Made by a program: the position numbers and the translations under genes
In this document: piece by piece, positions 6,750 to 13,492 of the stretch
How positions within the stretch are numbered: the first letter of the stretch is position 1
Layout of the letters: each line of letters starts with the position of its first letter
The notes under the pieces: generated by a model
The model's input: the letters and a program-made list of their open reading frames with translations, nothing else
Database searches by the model: none
Told to the model about the DNA's origin: nothing
Origin: a bacterium
GTDB taxonomy: Bacteria; JAGOBX01
Assembly (NCBI GenBank): GCA_029551925.1
Contig: JAKPEO010000044.1
Coordinates: 1-21,160, forward strand
DNA length: 21,160 nucleotides
Reading direction: 5' to 3'

Positions 6750-8265
6750 TTGTTATGTTTTTTAATAATAAATTAGTTATATGTGTGTGTTTTTTATGAT
6801 ATTTGTCAATAAATTTAATAGCAAATCGAACTAAATTATAAATTTCCTTGCCCCTCAAATAATTTAAAATACTTTCCCATATATCGCCCTCCGTTAAATG
6901 TATTTCGTCAAACGTCCGCCCCTGCCGTGCTGCCCGCAATGCCTCCTTAAATTCAGCCATCGGCATCCCCGAAATAATGGCAACCGCCGGGGGGTTCAAT
7001 TTGCGCTCGTCAATAAATGCCAATAAATCAAATACGTTAAACATCGAATAAATAAAATATAATATAATATCTTTTATGGATAAATCTGCCCTTACCTGTA
7101 TTGTTATTAATTGCCCCGCAACCGCCGCCGCCGCTGCATTTTCCTTTACCCTTATTTCTGAAATTTCAGCCATATTTGGTAGGGTAACTTTTTCCCCCCT
7201 CGCCGCCTCCAAAATCGCCAAAACACTTTCTATTTTTTTTAAATCTATACTATTATTATTGCCTGAATTGCCCGCCGCCGCCGCTTCAAATTCCTGCTGC
7301 TGCTGGTTAATTGATAGCTTGCAATATTTTTGAATTGCCGCCCCCGCCGGGGTGTCCAATATTAAACAAGGCAAATAATTAGGTAGGTTTTCAGTTGAAA
7401 AATCGTACAGCCCCGACCCGTTAAACTGTACCCGCCGACCGTTAATTTCCTTTAGATACAGGGGGTTATTTGCCCCGCAAAATACAATGCCATCACTATT
7501 ATTAGCGATAAACTGTTGTAATTTTTCAGCAATTATATATTCTTTTTTTGCCGTATAACATTGCGGGTTAAAACAAATACCGCCCTTACGACCCATTATA
7601 TTTTTTGAATTAAAAGGACAAAAATAACACGCCTCAAACCCCGCAATTTGCTCCTTTGCCGCAAATCCACAGTTTGAAAAATCAAGGCTTCGTGTGTATT
7701 TTTTTTCTAATATCGTGGCAAACTCATATATATTATTAACATTATTGATTTTATCACCATCCCAAAAATCAATATAAATTATTTCTTGTATGTCTTTCGG
7801 ATATTTACAAATTTCGTCCAAATAATGAATATAATTTTTATTGCATACTTTAGCAAAACTTTCGCATAAATTAATTAAATTAACCTTTAGCCTACAAAGG
7901 TAATAGCTAATGCCAAGCGCATCGGCCAACGCCTGTATATTATTATATTTAGACAAAAGTTTATTTAAAAAGACCGCCTCATTATATAAATTCGCTTCAA
8001 ACCTTACGGCATTTTCACTATATAAAACGGCATCATAATTGCCATAATTCACAACGCACGACACGGTATTTATGCCCAGTGTTTTTAATGCAGACAGCCG
8101 CTTGCGCCCGCAAATTAGCCTATTATCTGGGGCAATAACAACGGGCTGTATTAACCCTATTTCGGCAATATTTTTAGCCAATAAATCAACCTCCGCTTGA
8201 CTACATATTAAAACGTCTTTGTATTCGTCTTGAATGTCCCAAATATTTAATATTTTTATATCCAT
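6733..8265 (-). CDS. ParB-like protein with HTH and Cys4 zinc-binding cluster
   Basis: 510 aa. Residues 20-65 match the ParB/Spo0J N-terminal domain: 'AEVDLLAKNIAEIGLIQPVV', then 'RLICGRKRLSALKTLG' with the conserved GxxR box (G53-R56), which binds CTP in true ParB proteins. 'NNIQALADALGISYYLCRLK' (109-128) is a likely HTH. A Cys cluster follows: C213-x2-C216-x14-C231-x4-C236 ('ACYFCPF' and 'ICFNPQC'), a zinc-ribbon-like feature known in some phage and plasmid ParB-like proteins. The long C-terminus is Ala-rich with two runs from GCC/GCA repeats. No parA is present, so a role in phage replication or gene control is as likely as partition. 17-nt overlap with the next gene. Confidence 0.78.
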   Translation of the reverse strand: MDIKILNIWDIQDEYKDVLICSQAEVDLLAKNIAEIGLIQPVVIAPDNRLICGRKRLSALKTLGINTVSCVVNYGNYDAVLYSENAVRFEANLYNEAVFLNKLLSKYNNIQALADALGISYYLCRLKVNLINLCESFAKVCNKNYIHYLDEICKYPKDIQEIIYIDFWDGDKINNVNNIYEFATILEKKYTRSLDFSNCGFAAKEQIAGFEACYFCPFNSKNIMGRKGGICFNPQCYTAKKEYIIAEKLQQFIANNSDGIVFCGANNPLYLKEINGRRVQFNGSGLYDFSTENLPNYLPCLILDTPAGAAIQKYCKLSINQQQQEFEAAAAGNSGNNNSIDLKKIESVLAILEAARGEKVTLPNMAEISEIRVKENAAAAAVAGQLITIQVRADLSIKDIILYFIYSMFNVFDLLAFIDERKLNPPAVAIISGMPMAEFKEALRAARQGRTFDEIHLTEGDIWESILNYLRGKEIYNLVRFAIKFIDKYHKKHTHITNLLLKNITNEKER

Positions 8266-8287
8266 TGGCTTTTTGTTTTATTTTTTT

Positions 8288-8653
8288 TTACATATCTAAT
8301 AATTTAGCCTCCTCGATATTTGCCCCCGCGATATAAATCGTATAGGGAGTTCTTGCCATCGCATCGCCTAATGGTATTGTTAATTTTTCGGCATTATCAG
8401 CCCGAATTAAGCTATCCATTACCCGCGCGACAACGTTGGCAAACTGTGCGCTATCCAATGAATTTTTAACCCAAACACTTATTAAATTGTCTAAATTGGT
8501 AACTTTTACTAATACCTCAACTTCACCAGTATCGGCGTTATCCTTGCCCGTTGGCTGCCCCCAGACTGTCATCGTGCAGTCGTTTAAAAGGGCTTTTTGA
8601 AGTGCTTTCTCAAGTCGCCGCTTAAAGTTAAATTTTTGACCCGGTTGTCGCAT
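8288..8653 (-). CDS. Hypothetical protein, 121 aa
   Basis: It starts MRQPGQKFNFKRRLEKALQK (basic) and ends 'YIAGANIEEAKLLDM'. The middle, 'GEVEVLVKVTNLDNLISVWV', is beta-rich. No family was recognised. It is the first gene of the leftward early block, next to the candidate origin region. A -7 element (TATCTTTG) lies only 16 nt before its ATG, so the leader is very short. It ends 22 nt before the ParB-like gene. Confidence 0.6.
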   Translation of the reverse strand: MRQPGQKFNFKRRLEKALQKALLNDCTMTVWGQPTGKDNADTGEVEVLVKVTNLDNLISVWVKNSLDSAQFANVVARVMDSLIRADNAEKLTIPLGDAMARTPYTIYIAGANIEEAKLLDM

Positions 8654-8668
8654 ATTTTTATTTTTTTA

Positions 8669-8676
8669 CAAAGATA
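8669..8676 (-). promoter_or_regulatory. Candidate -7 promoter element for the 8653 gene
   Basis: TATCTTTG on the minus strand, the same -7 sequence as in the three cassettes. No TTTG was seen at the right distance for a -33 element, so the promoter may be weaker or need an activator. It would serve the 121-aa gene and the ParB-like gene. Confidence 0.55.
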
Positions 8677-8689
8677 CAATAGTTTTTTT

Positions 8690-9220
8690 AATTTTTGCGC
8701 CCATTTAATATATTTATTTTAATGTTATTTATAACTGCCTGATTTTGTGGATTTTCGCCGCCCGCCCTATCTATTATCTATTATTTAACATTATTTAACA
8801 TTATTTAACTTTTAAAATTTGAGCAATTTCCTTACAGTATATTTAATTAATAGTATTATTTATTAATAGTATTATTTATTAATAGTATAATCTATTTTAA
8901 AAGAATAAAATAAAAAAAAAAAAAGTAAATAACACTATTGGTTAAATACTATTTATTACTTCATACTTCTTTTAAATAATATCTATTTTAACAAAAAAAA
9001 AATATAAAGAGTATCCCAGGGTTCCCGAAATTTTTTTTTTTAACAAATATAAATTGCTTTTTATTTGTACCAACTTTTGCCATTTTTTTGGTAAATTTAA
9101 TAAAAACCTGTTTCTACTGCCCAGCCGTATTAATAAATATTTTAATACACCGTAAAACGCATTTAAAAGCCCTGTAATTAATTATTTTTTTAGTGGTATA
9201 TTTATACTACTTTTTAAAAA
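8690..9220. other. Gene-free AT-rich region with iteron-like repeats (candidate replication origin)
   Basis: No credible ORF on either strand. It holds three tandem copies of TTATTTAACA/T (8781-8810) and 2.7 tandem copies of the 16-mer TTAATAGTATTATTTA (8847-8890). A diverged inverted copy (TAAATAACACTATTG) lies at 8926-8940. The motif ATCTATTTTAA occurs twice (near 8891 and 8981), and there are long A and T runs. It lies between a leftward gene block and rightward cassette C. Direct repeats in an AT-rich gap beside divergent early units are typical of phage and plasmid origins, so origin is a fair inference but is not shown. Confidence 0.45.
8847..8890. repeat. Iteron-like 16-nt direct repeats
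   Basis: TTAATAGTATTATTTA at 8847-8862 and 8863-8878 is identical, and a third partial copy runs to about 8890. The spacing of 16 nt is short of two helical turns. They could bind the winged-helix initiator candidate at 2063-2680 or the ParB-like protein. Confidence 0.75.
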
Positions 9221-9321
9221 TTGTTTAACACGTTGCGCCTGTGTGCCTGTGGCGGCGTTTATTCGCCAACACTTGTTATGATATTGCGGTGGCGGCGGTT
9301 TTTTTGGCAACTAAACCAAAT

Positions 9322-9361
9322 AAAAAAAGGCGATGCCCGCCCAGAAAACGAAACATCGCCT
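9322..9361 (-). terminator. Strong rho-independent terminator, minus strand
   Basis: AGGCGATG (minus-strand 5' arm, 9361-9354) pairs with CATCGCCT (9335-9328) in a perfect 8-bp stem with an 18-nt loop, followed by seven T (9328-9322). No annotated minus-strand gene ends just upstream of it, so it most likely ends the short transcript described next. Confidence 0.75.
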
Positions 9362-9391
9362 AATAATGCCCAACAGCAAACTACATCTTCC
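9322..9391 (-). ncRNA. Candidate small RNA (about 70 nt)
   Basis: A -7-type element TACTTTTG (9404-9397, minus strand) lies about 75 nt upstream of a strong terminator with no ORF between. Transcription starting near 9391 would give an RNA of about 70 nt made of a short 5' segment (GGGAAGATGTAGTTTGCTG) and the terminator hairpin. No -33 TTTG was found, so the promoter half is weak. It lies antisense to nothing obvious and next to the candidate origin, so it may act in trans, or as a replication or early-gene control RNA. Inference. Confidence 0.35.
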
Positions 9392-9465
9392 CTCAACAAA
9401 AGTACAACTATTTTTTTTATTTTTAGAATATTTTTTTTAATTAGTTGGTTTTTAGGCTCTAATAT

Positions 9466-9591
9466 GTTACGATAATAAAAATATAAAAATAATTAAAAAA
9501 AAGTGTTAAAAAATTTGGAAATTGTAAAAACTCATCGTATCTTTGCAGTACCAAACAAACAAAATTAATAACAAAATAAAAATCAAACAAA
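9466..9591 (+). promoter_or_regulatory. Promoter/leader cassette C
   Basis: -33 TTTG (9514-9517), 20-nt spacer, -7 TATCTTTG (9538-9545), then the leader CAAACAAACAAAATTAATAAC and an A-rich stretch up to the ATG at 9592. It is nearly the same as cassettes A and B but faces the other way. The spacer differs from both (ACTCATCG instead of GCCCGCCG before the -7), the only marked difference. It serves the solenoid-repeat gene. Confidence 0.85.
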
Positions 9592-10155
9592 ATGCAACCA
9601 AACTATTACGCCAAAACTGTATTTAACGGCAAAGAAACATATTACCCCGTTAGCCCCGACGGAAAACTTGGCCTAAATGTTTCACCCCGCCCTGTTGGTA
9701 TATTATCAACAAATGCCCTCGAAATATCTGTGTCTGTTGCCAATATAACGGAAATTTTTGCACCCGATGCAAAAAAAATAACAACTTCCCTTTGTTTAAT
9801 CAAAGAACTATATGCCAGCAAATGTGAAACATTAGAACTTAGCTATAATGTTGGCATGAAAGTTTTATTTGCGCCGCAAGTAAAATCATTAATTTGCCGC
9901 CATAGTGGTATTGCCATTATAGACGCTCCAAACGCCACATACCTCGACGTTACTGGCAACGAAGTAAAAGAACTAAACGCTCCGATGGCCAAAGAAATTA
10001 TTGCCGATTATAACCCATTTTTGACAAAAATTTATGCCCCCTTGGCCGAAAAAGTCTCGGCAAAGCGGGAAATTAAGGAAATAGAACTTTTTGCCCCCAA
10101 TGCTTCAGTTTCTGAAGATGACAAATTGGTAATTGTAGAGAAAAAATATTGGTAA
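9592..10155 (+). CDS. Solenoid (leucine-rich-repeat-like) protein with AP-x-A repeats
   Basis: 187 aa, with no signal peptide or membrane segment, so probably cytoplasmic. From residue 50 there are seven repeats of 18-19 residues, each with a hydrophobic residue, one spacer residue and Ala-Pro: at 57, 75 (AS), 94, 112, 130, 149 and 168 ('IFAPDA', 'LYASKC', 'LFAPQV', 'IDAPNA', 'LNAPMA', 'IYAPLA', 'LFAPNA'). This period suggests a small LRR or beta-solenoid, a common protein-binding scaffold. The N-terminal part ('KETYYPVSPDGKLGL') is distinct. It is the only + strand gene in the phage interior and has cassette C to itself, so it is probably expressed with the early genes. Host-interaction or anti-defence roles are possible but unproven. 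Confidence 0.7.
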   Translation: MQPNYYAKTVFNGKETYYPVSPDGKLGLNVSPRPVGILSTNALEISVSVANITEIFAPDAKKITTSLCLIKELYASKCETLELSYNVGMKVLFAPQVKSLICRHSGIAIIDAPNATYLDVTGNEVKELNAPMAKEIIADYNPFLTKIYAPLAEKVSAKREIKEIELFAPNASVSEDDKLVIVEKKYW

Positions 10156-10168
10156 TGCCCAAAATGTG

Positions 10169-10198
10169 AAAAACCCCCGCGAAATTAATCGCAGGGGC
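10169..10198 (-). terminator. Rho-independent terminator of the virion operon
   Basis: On the minus strand GCCCCTGCGA pairs with TCGCGGGGG (9 bp with one mismatch, 6-nt loop) and is followed by TTTTT (10173-10169). It lies 36 nt past the stop of the last virion-module gene (10234) and just after the end of the convergent solenoid gene. No T tract was seen on the + side. Confidence 0.7.
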
Positions 10199-10233
10199 AA
10201 AGCCAAAAAGATATGGGAGTAGGGGTGTTGTTT

Positions 10234-10938
10234 TTATTGCATGTATATTAATTGTGATATATGATAATTGTCGTATTTGACTAATTTATTATAAGCATCA
10301 ACCGCCTGCTCTTTTTCTTTAAAAATAAACGCCACCCGATTACTTTCCGAAAAGTAAACGGGCGGTGTTTTTATATCATTAACCAAATACATAGCCTTGC
10401 ACGCCTCATTTATTTTTTGCTCGCAATCACTACAATTAATATATACGGCATATTTATATAAGTCCTTATTATACCCCTGTGTCATCGCATAATAGAACTG
10501 CCAAAACGGGGTGTTCGCCGTATAGTCGTTTAAGGTTGTTGTTTCAACCTTACAATTTACGGGGGCAAAAAACCCGCCCGAACTTGCCGCCGCCGCTGGC
10601 TCAATAGATAGCAACTTGGACGGCAAAGCTCGTGCTAAATTATATACCAACGGAACGGCAAATGTACAGGCAAAGGCAATAAAGGCCATTACCGCAATGT
10701 TATTTTTATGATATTTCATTACTTTTGGATGTTTAAAATTTAACAAATATGCAAAGCACCAAACAATTATTAAATTAACAAAAAAGCCTATTGACTTAAA
10801 TTTATTTGTTTCCAACGCAATTTGTTCAGCCCATTTATCGTACCCAACCAAAATTGCCACCCCGATAATTTTGGCAAATATCGGCGGCAAAAATACCCCC
10901 CAAATGATAGGCTCATTCCGCTTAATATATTCAAACAT
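10234..10938 (-). CDS. Membrane protein of unknown function
   Basis: 234 aa. There are three likely membrane helices (about 11-33, 50-68, 81-103), an Ala/Ser-rich linker with an Ala4 run (115-118), and a soluble domain with 'NCSDCEQKINEACKAMY' (168-184), four Cys in all with C129. The C-terminal part, 'VAFIFKEKEQAVDAYNKLVK', resembles a small alpha/beta sandwich. It is the last gene of the virion operon, before the terminator at 10169. The position would suit a lysis, holin-associated or superinfection-exclusion protein, but none was recognised. Confidence 0.55.
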   Translation of the reverse strand: MFEYIKRNEPIIWGVFLPPIFAKIIGVAILVGYDKWAEQIALETNKFKSIGFFVNLIIVWCFAYLLNFKHPKVMKYHKNNIAVMAFIAFACTFAVPLVYNLARALPSKLLSIEPAAAASSGGFFAPVNCKVETTTLNDYTANTPFWQFYYAMTQGYNKDLYKYAVYINCSDCEQKINEACKAMYLVNDIKTPPVYFSESNRVAFIFKEKEQAVDAYNKLVKYDNYHISQLIYMQ

Positions 10939-10983
10939 ATAATAATATTAATACACATCGTAATAACAATAATAAATTTAATA

Positions 10984-11988
10984 CTATAAAAATGCTATTA
11001 ATCCAACCTCCCTAAATGCACTTGGCAGCCCCGCGCAATTAGTCATTTTAACGGAGGCGGCAATACCTGAACCCGGATTAACGCCCATGCCAACGTAGTT
11101 AGGGACAATCGGCGTAACGTTTGTCGCCGCTATTTGTGCGGCGGTCATATTATAAATTTCCGTGCCCGTACTGCCCGCCGGGTTTAAGTATTTAATTTCA
11201 ACCGCAATCGTGCCGCTGCCGGCGCAATCGCTCAACCCAACGCTATTCGACAAATTAATCGTATGGCCAATAGCATTAATTTGTACGTCTGGCGACGGTA
11301 TTGTTTTTGTGTCGGTCGCCTCGACCGCGCCTAAACAAGCAACATCTGTAAATACTGAAATTGCTAAGGGCTTGCCATTTGTTATAAATTGCCCCGCAAA
11401 TGTTTCCGATGTTTCCGCCCCCGTCCAAAGTTGGCAGCCGCCATCACCTATTACCGGAACGGCATTTATGGTATAGTGCAAATAATAGCCACTATTAGTC
11501 GCGGCGTCGGTTGTGCCACTTACCGAGCCGTAACTATTGGACAAGGTTGTGCCCCTCGTCGTTAATTGTAACTCTTCTAAATTAAGCGACCCGCCTGTTA
11601 CCGTTACGTTGCTGCCCGAACCTGTCGCCGTGCCAGCCAAGCCCAGTGCGGTCAATATCGCTTGAACTTTAGCGGCTATTTGTGCAATCGTATCGCCCGC
11701 CAAATAGCTGCCTATTTTTGCGCCGCCAAACGTTATATCGCCCCCAACGCCAACCGCCGCCGGGTACTCCATCGTAACCGTTGCTGCTGTAAATGCCGTA
11801 ATCGCCGCCGTAATTTCGGTATCACAAATTCGCTCGCAATCCATTTCGGTTTGCAACCGTATTAATAATTTATTTAAAGCATCAACCAGCGAATAAGGTG
11901 CGCCGTCTATAGTTATTTCTGGTGTCCCGGCACATGAAACAGAATTATTACACTGCGTCAAGGGTAGGTTTAATATTAATTCAGCCAT
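10984..11988 (-). CDS. Gly/Ser/Thr-rich virion protein candidate
   Basis: 334 aa, low in charge and rich in Gly, Ala, Thr and Ser, with beta-strand-like segments throughout. A short helical start ('SLVDALNKLLIRLQTEMDCE', about 33-52) carries the first Cys pair region. The middle part, 'GSGSNVTVTGGSLNLEELQL', is repeat-like. This composition is typical of phage tail-tube, fibre or decoration proteins. Its start overlaps the end of the membrane-protein gene by 8 nt. It contains several isolated Cys, as its neighbours do. No family was recognised; tail or fibre role is inferred from composition and place. Confidence 0.5.
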   Translation of the reverse strand: MAELILNLPLTQCNNSVSCAGTPEITIDGAPYSLVDALNKLLIRLQTEMDCERICDTEITAAITAFTAATVTMEYPAAVGVGGDITFGGAKIGSYLAGDTIAQIAAKVQAILTALGLAGTATGSGSNVTVTGGSLNLEELQLTTRGTTLSNSYGSVSGTTDAATNSGYYLHYTINAVPVIGDGGCQLWTGAETSETFAGQFITNGKPLAISVFTDVACLGAVEATDTKTIPSPDVQINAIGHTINLSNSVGLSDCAGSGTIAVEIKYLNPAGSTGTEIYNMTAAQIAATNVTPIVPNYVGMGVNPGSGIAASVKMTNCAGLPSAFREVGLIAFL

Positions 11989-12358
11989 CTATATCTATTA
12001 TTTTTTTTTGTATTAAAATAAAACTAAATAATGCCCCCAAAAATACAATTAATTGAGGGGTAAAAAAAATATATAATAATTTAATAAATAAACTACAATT
12101 TGTAATATATACAAAGTATAATATAATTAAATCTACAATGCCAAATAAAACATTTAGCCAAAAGGGAAAACAAGTTAGGCAGCCGTTTAACGCTGTTTCT
12201 GCCTTATAATATCCTTTTGATAGTAGCCACTCGGCAAATTTTTGATATGAGCCAAGCAGCCCGCCGCCCCTCGTCGCCTTGATAAATAGGGTTGAAAGTA
12301 CGGCATTTTTTGCCGCTAAAAATATTATTATTATTATTATTTGTAAAAATTCAATCAT
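11981..12358 (-). CDS. Small phage membrane protein, three helices
   Basis: 125 aa with hydrophobic segments at about 4-25 (a run of seven Ile), 66-86 and 89-115. Between the first two lies a conserved-looking loop with 'GCLTCFPFW', a Cys pair I recall from membrane proteins in Bacteroidota phage structural operons. The function is unknown; its place between virion genes would fit a holin-like, channel or injection role. The start lies 10 nt after the stop of the Pro/Lys-rich open frame, and GGAG sits near the ATG. Its end overlaps the next gene by 8 nt. Confidence 0.55.
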   Translation of the reverse strand: MIEFLQIIIIIIFLAAKNAVLSTLFIKATRGGGLLGSYQKFAEWLLSKGYYKAETALNGCLTCFPFWLNVLFGIVDLIILYFVYITNCSLFIKLLYIFFTPQLIVFLGALFSFILIQKKIIDIDG

Positions 12359-12368
12359 TCCTTAACTC

Positions 12369-12464
12369 CTATTTTTTTGGTGGTGGTGGTGGCTTTTTTG
12401 GTTCAGGGCTTGTTATTTTGGGCTTTGGCTTTTTGGTGCAGTCGCTATTCACACGTATTGCAAT
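12369..12464 (-). other. Open Pro/Lys-rich frame, possible frameshift extension of the 152-aa gene
   Basis: Right after the 152-aa gene, a different frame is open from 12464 to the TAG at 12369. From the GTG at 12452 it reads VNSDCTKKPKPK, then ITSPEPKKPPPPPKK. Its composition is that of a real Pro/Lys tail, and its stop lies 10 nt before the next ATG, the spacing of an ordinary operon junction. It could be the true C-terminus of the 152-aa protein reached by a +1 (or -2) shift, an assembly error, or a tiny separate gene. Confidence 0.4.
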
Positions 12465-12903
12465 TTAATACACTTGTTAAATTAGTACATTCGTTTGCAT
12501 CTAAACAGCAATTAAATTCATCTAGTACGGCGCAATACGGCTCGGCGACCTCCGTTACAGCCTCGACTTCAAAGGGTGGCGTAACAGGTTCTGCCGCCGG
12601 CTCGACCGTTGTAATTTTGGCAAGGTCAAACGTATAACACCCTAAATTATTGCCCATCGGGTCAAAAATTGCCACAATGACCGTACCCACACGCCCCCGA
12701 TAAGGGTTGGTAATTTCAAGGGCATCAGCCGCCAAAAGGTCTAATGTTTGCTCAGCCGGTAACGCCCCGCCTAACATCGTATAAATTCGATACTCGCCAT
12801 CGGCTGGCGCAATTATGCCCAAATTTATCGTATCGGCGCAATTTTTAGCCGTTAAGCATAAATTTTCATACTCGCTACAACAAAACACATTGTTTATATT
12901 CAT
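12445..12903 (-). CDS. Cys-rich virion-module protein, 152 aa
   Basis: It starts MNINNVFCCSEYENLCLTAK and ends with a Cys-rich tail ('EFNCCLDANECTNL', 'LNCNTCE'). The middle ('IIAPADGEYRIYTMLGG' and 'VGTVIVAIFDPMGNNLGCY') looks like a small beta domain, followed by an acidic Pro/Val/Glu linker. No family was recognised. It sits in the virion operon between the tail-terminator-like gene and the membrane protein. In many phages this is the place of a tail or neck protein. The C-terminus may continue in another frame (see the entry at 12369-12464). Confidence 0.5.
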   Translation of the reverse strand: MNINNVFCCSEYENLCLTAKNCADTINLGIIAPADGEYRIYTMLGGALPAEQTLDLLAADALEITNPYRGRVGTVIVAIFDPMGNNLGCYTFDLAKITTVEPAAEPVTPPFEVEAVTEVAEPYCAVLDEFNCCLDANECTNLTSVLNCNTCE

Positions 12904-12921
12904 AAGTTTTTTATTTTAATA

Positions 12922-13485
12922 TTAATCGCAATCTTCGCACACCTCACATATACAATTTTCTGAAATCATAGGAATATTATATGTTAATGTAAAGTCAATA
13001 GAAATTAAATTTATATATTCAAAATTCTTTGCTGCCTTGTCTATAAATTCAGCATCGGCAACCCCCGCCAGACCCTTGTTTAAAATATCGTAACTATTTG
13101 TATTTGATGCCGTAATAACAATATCCACGCCGCAACAAGCGCAGCGACTTAACGCACCTATTAAACAATTCTCTAAATTATAAATATTTACGCCCTTTGT
13201 AACCATTGCCACCATACGCAACTCTTTGCTAATTGTATAGCTATTGCCGCAATTTGTCAGCTTAACGTTACCTTTACGAACCTTTGCCGCCGCCGCCGTT
13301 TCTTCAATCCAAAAATAAGGAACTTTTGTAATATCAAATCGGCTATCTATATAAGCCCCTCCGATATTGTAACCAATTAGCCCACGATGCCATTGCTGCA
13401 TAAACGGCTCGGCGTGCCTAATATAGGGGACTTTGCCAATTATACAGGTAGCAATATTTTCTAATATTTCGTAATAATTTGCCAT
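12922..13485 (-). CDS. Tail-completion/terminator-like protein candidate
   Basis: 187 aa. The position after a gp10-like gene, the length and the mixed alpha/beta pattern fit phage tail-terminator or tail-completion proteins. Visible features are 'LIGALSRCACCGVDIVITAS' in the middle and a striking end, ICEVCEDCD. An Ala4 run ('EETAAAAKVR') comes from GCC/GCG repeats. The start lies 7 nt after the stop of the upstream gene. The assignment rests on gene order and not on a recognised motif. Confidence 0.45.
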   Translation of the reverse strand: MANYYEILENIATCIIGKVPYIRHAEPFMQQWHRGLIGYNIGGAYIDSRFDITKVPYFWIEETAAAAKVRKGNVKLTNCGNSYTISKELRMVAMVTKGVNIYNLENCLIGALSRCACCGVDIVITASNTNSYDILNKGLAGVADAEFIDKAAKNFEYINLISIDFTLTYNIPMISENCICEVCEDCD

Positions 13486-13492
13486 AAAAAAA

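Noticed and set aside
4679-8890. Direct repeats as a CRISPR array
   Set aside because: The repeats are tandem without spacers, AT-rich and of different units; no cas gene is present.
9221-9475. 84-aa + strand open frame beside cassette C
   Set aside because: It needs a TTG start, runs into the cassette promoter region, and crosses the minus-strand terminator hairpin. The composition is not protein-like.
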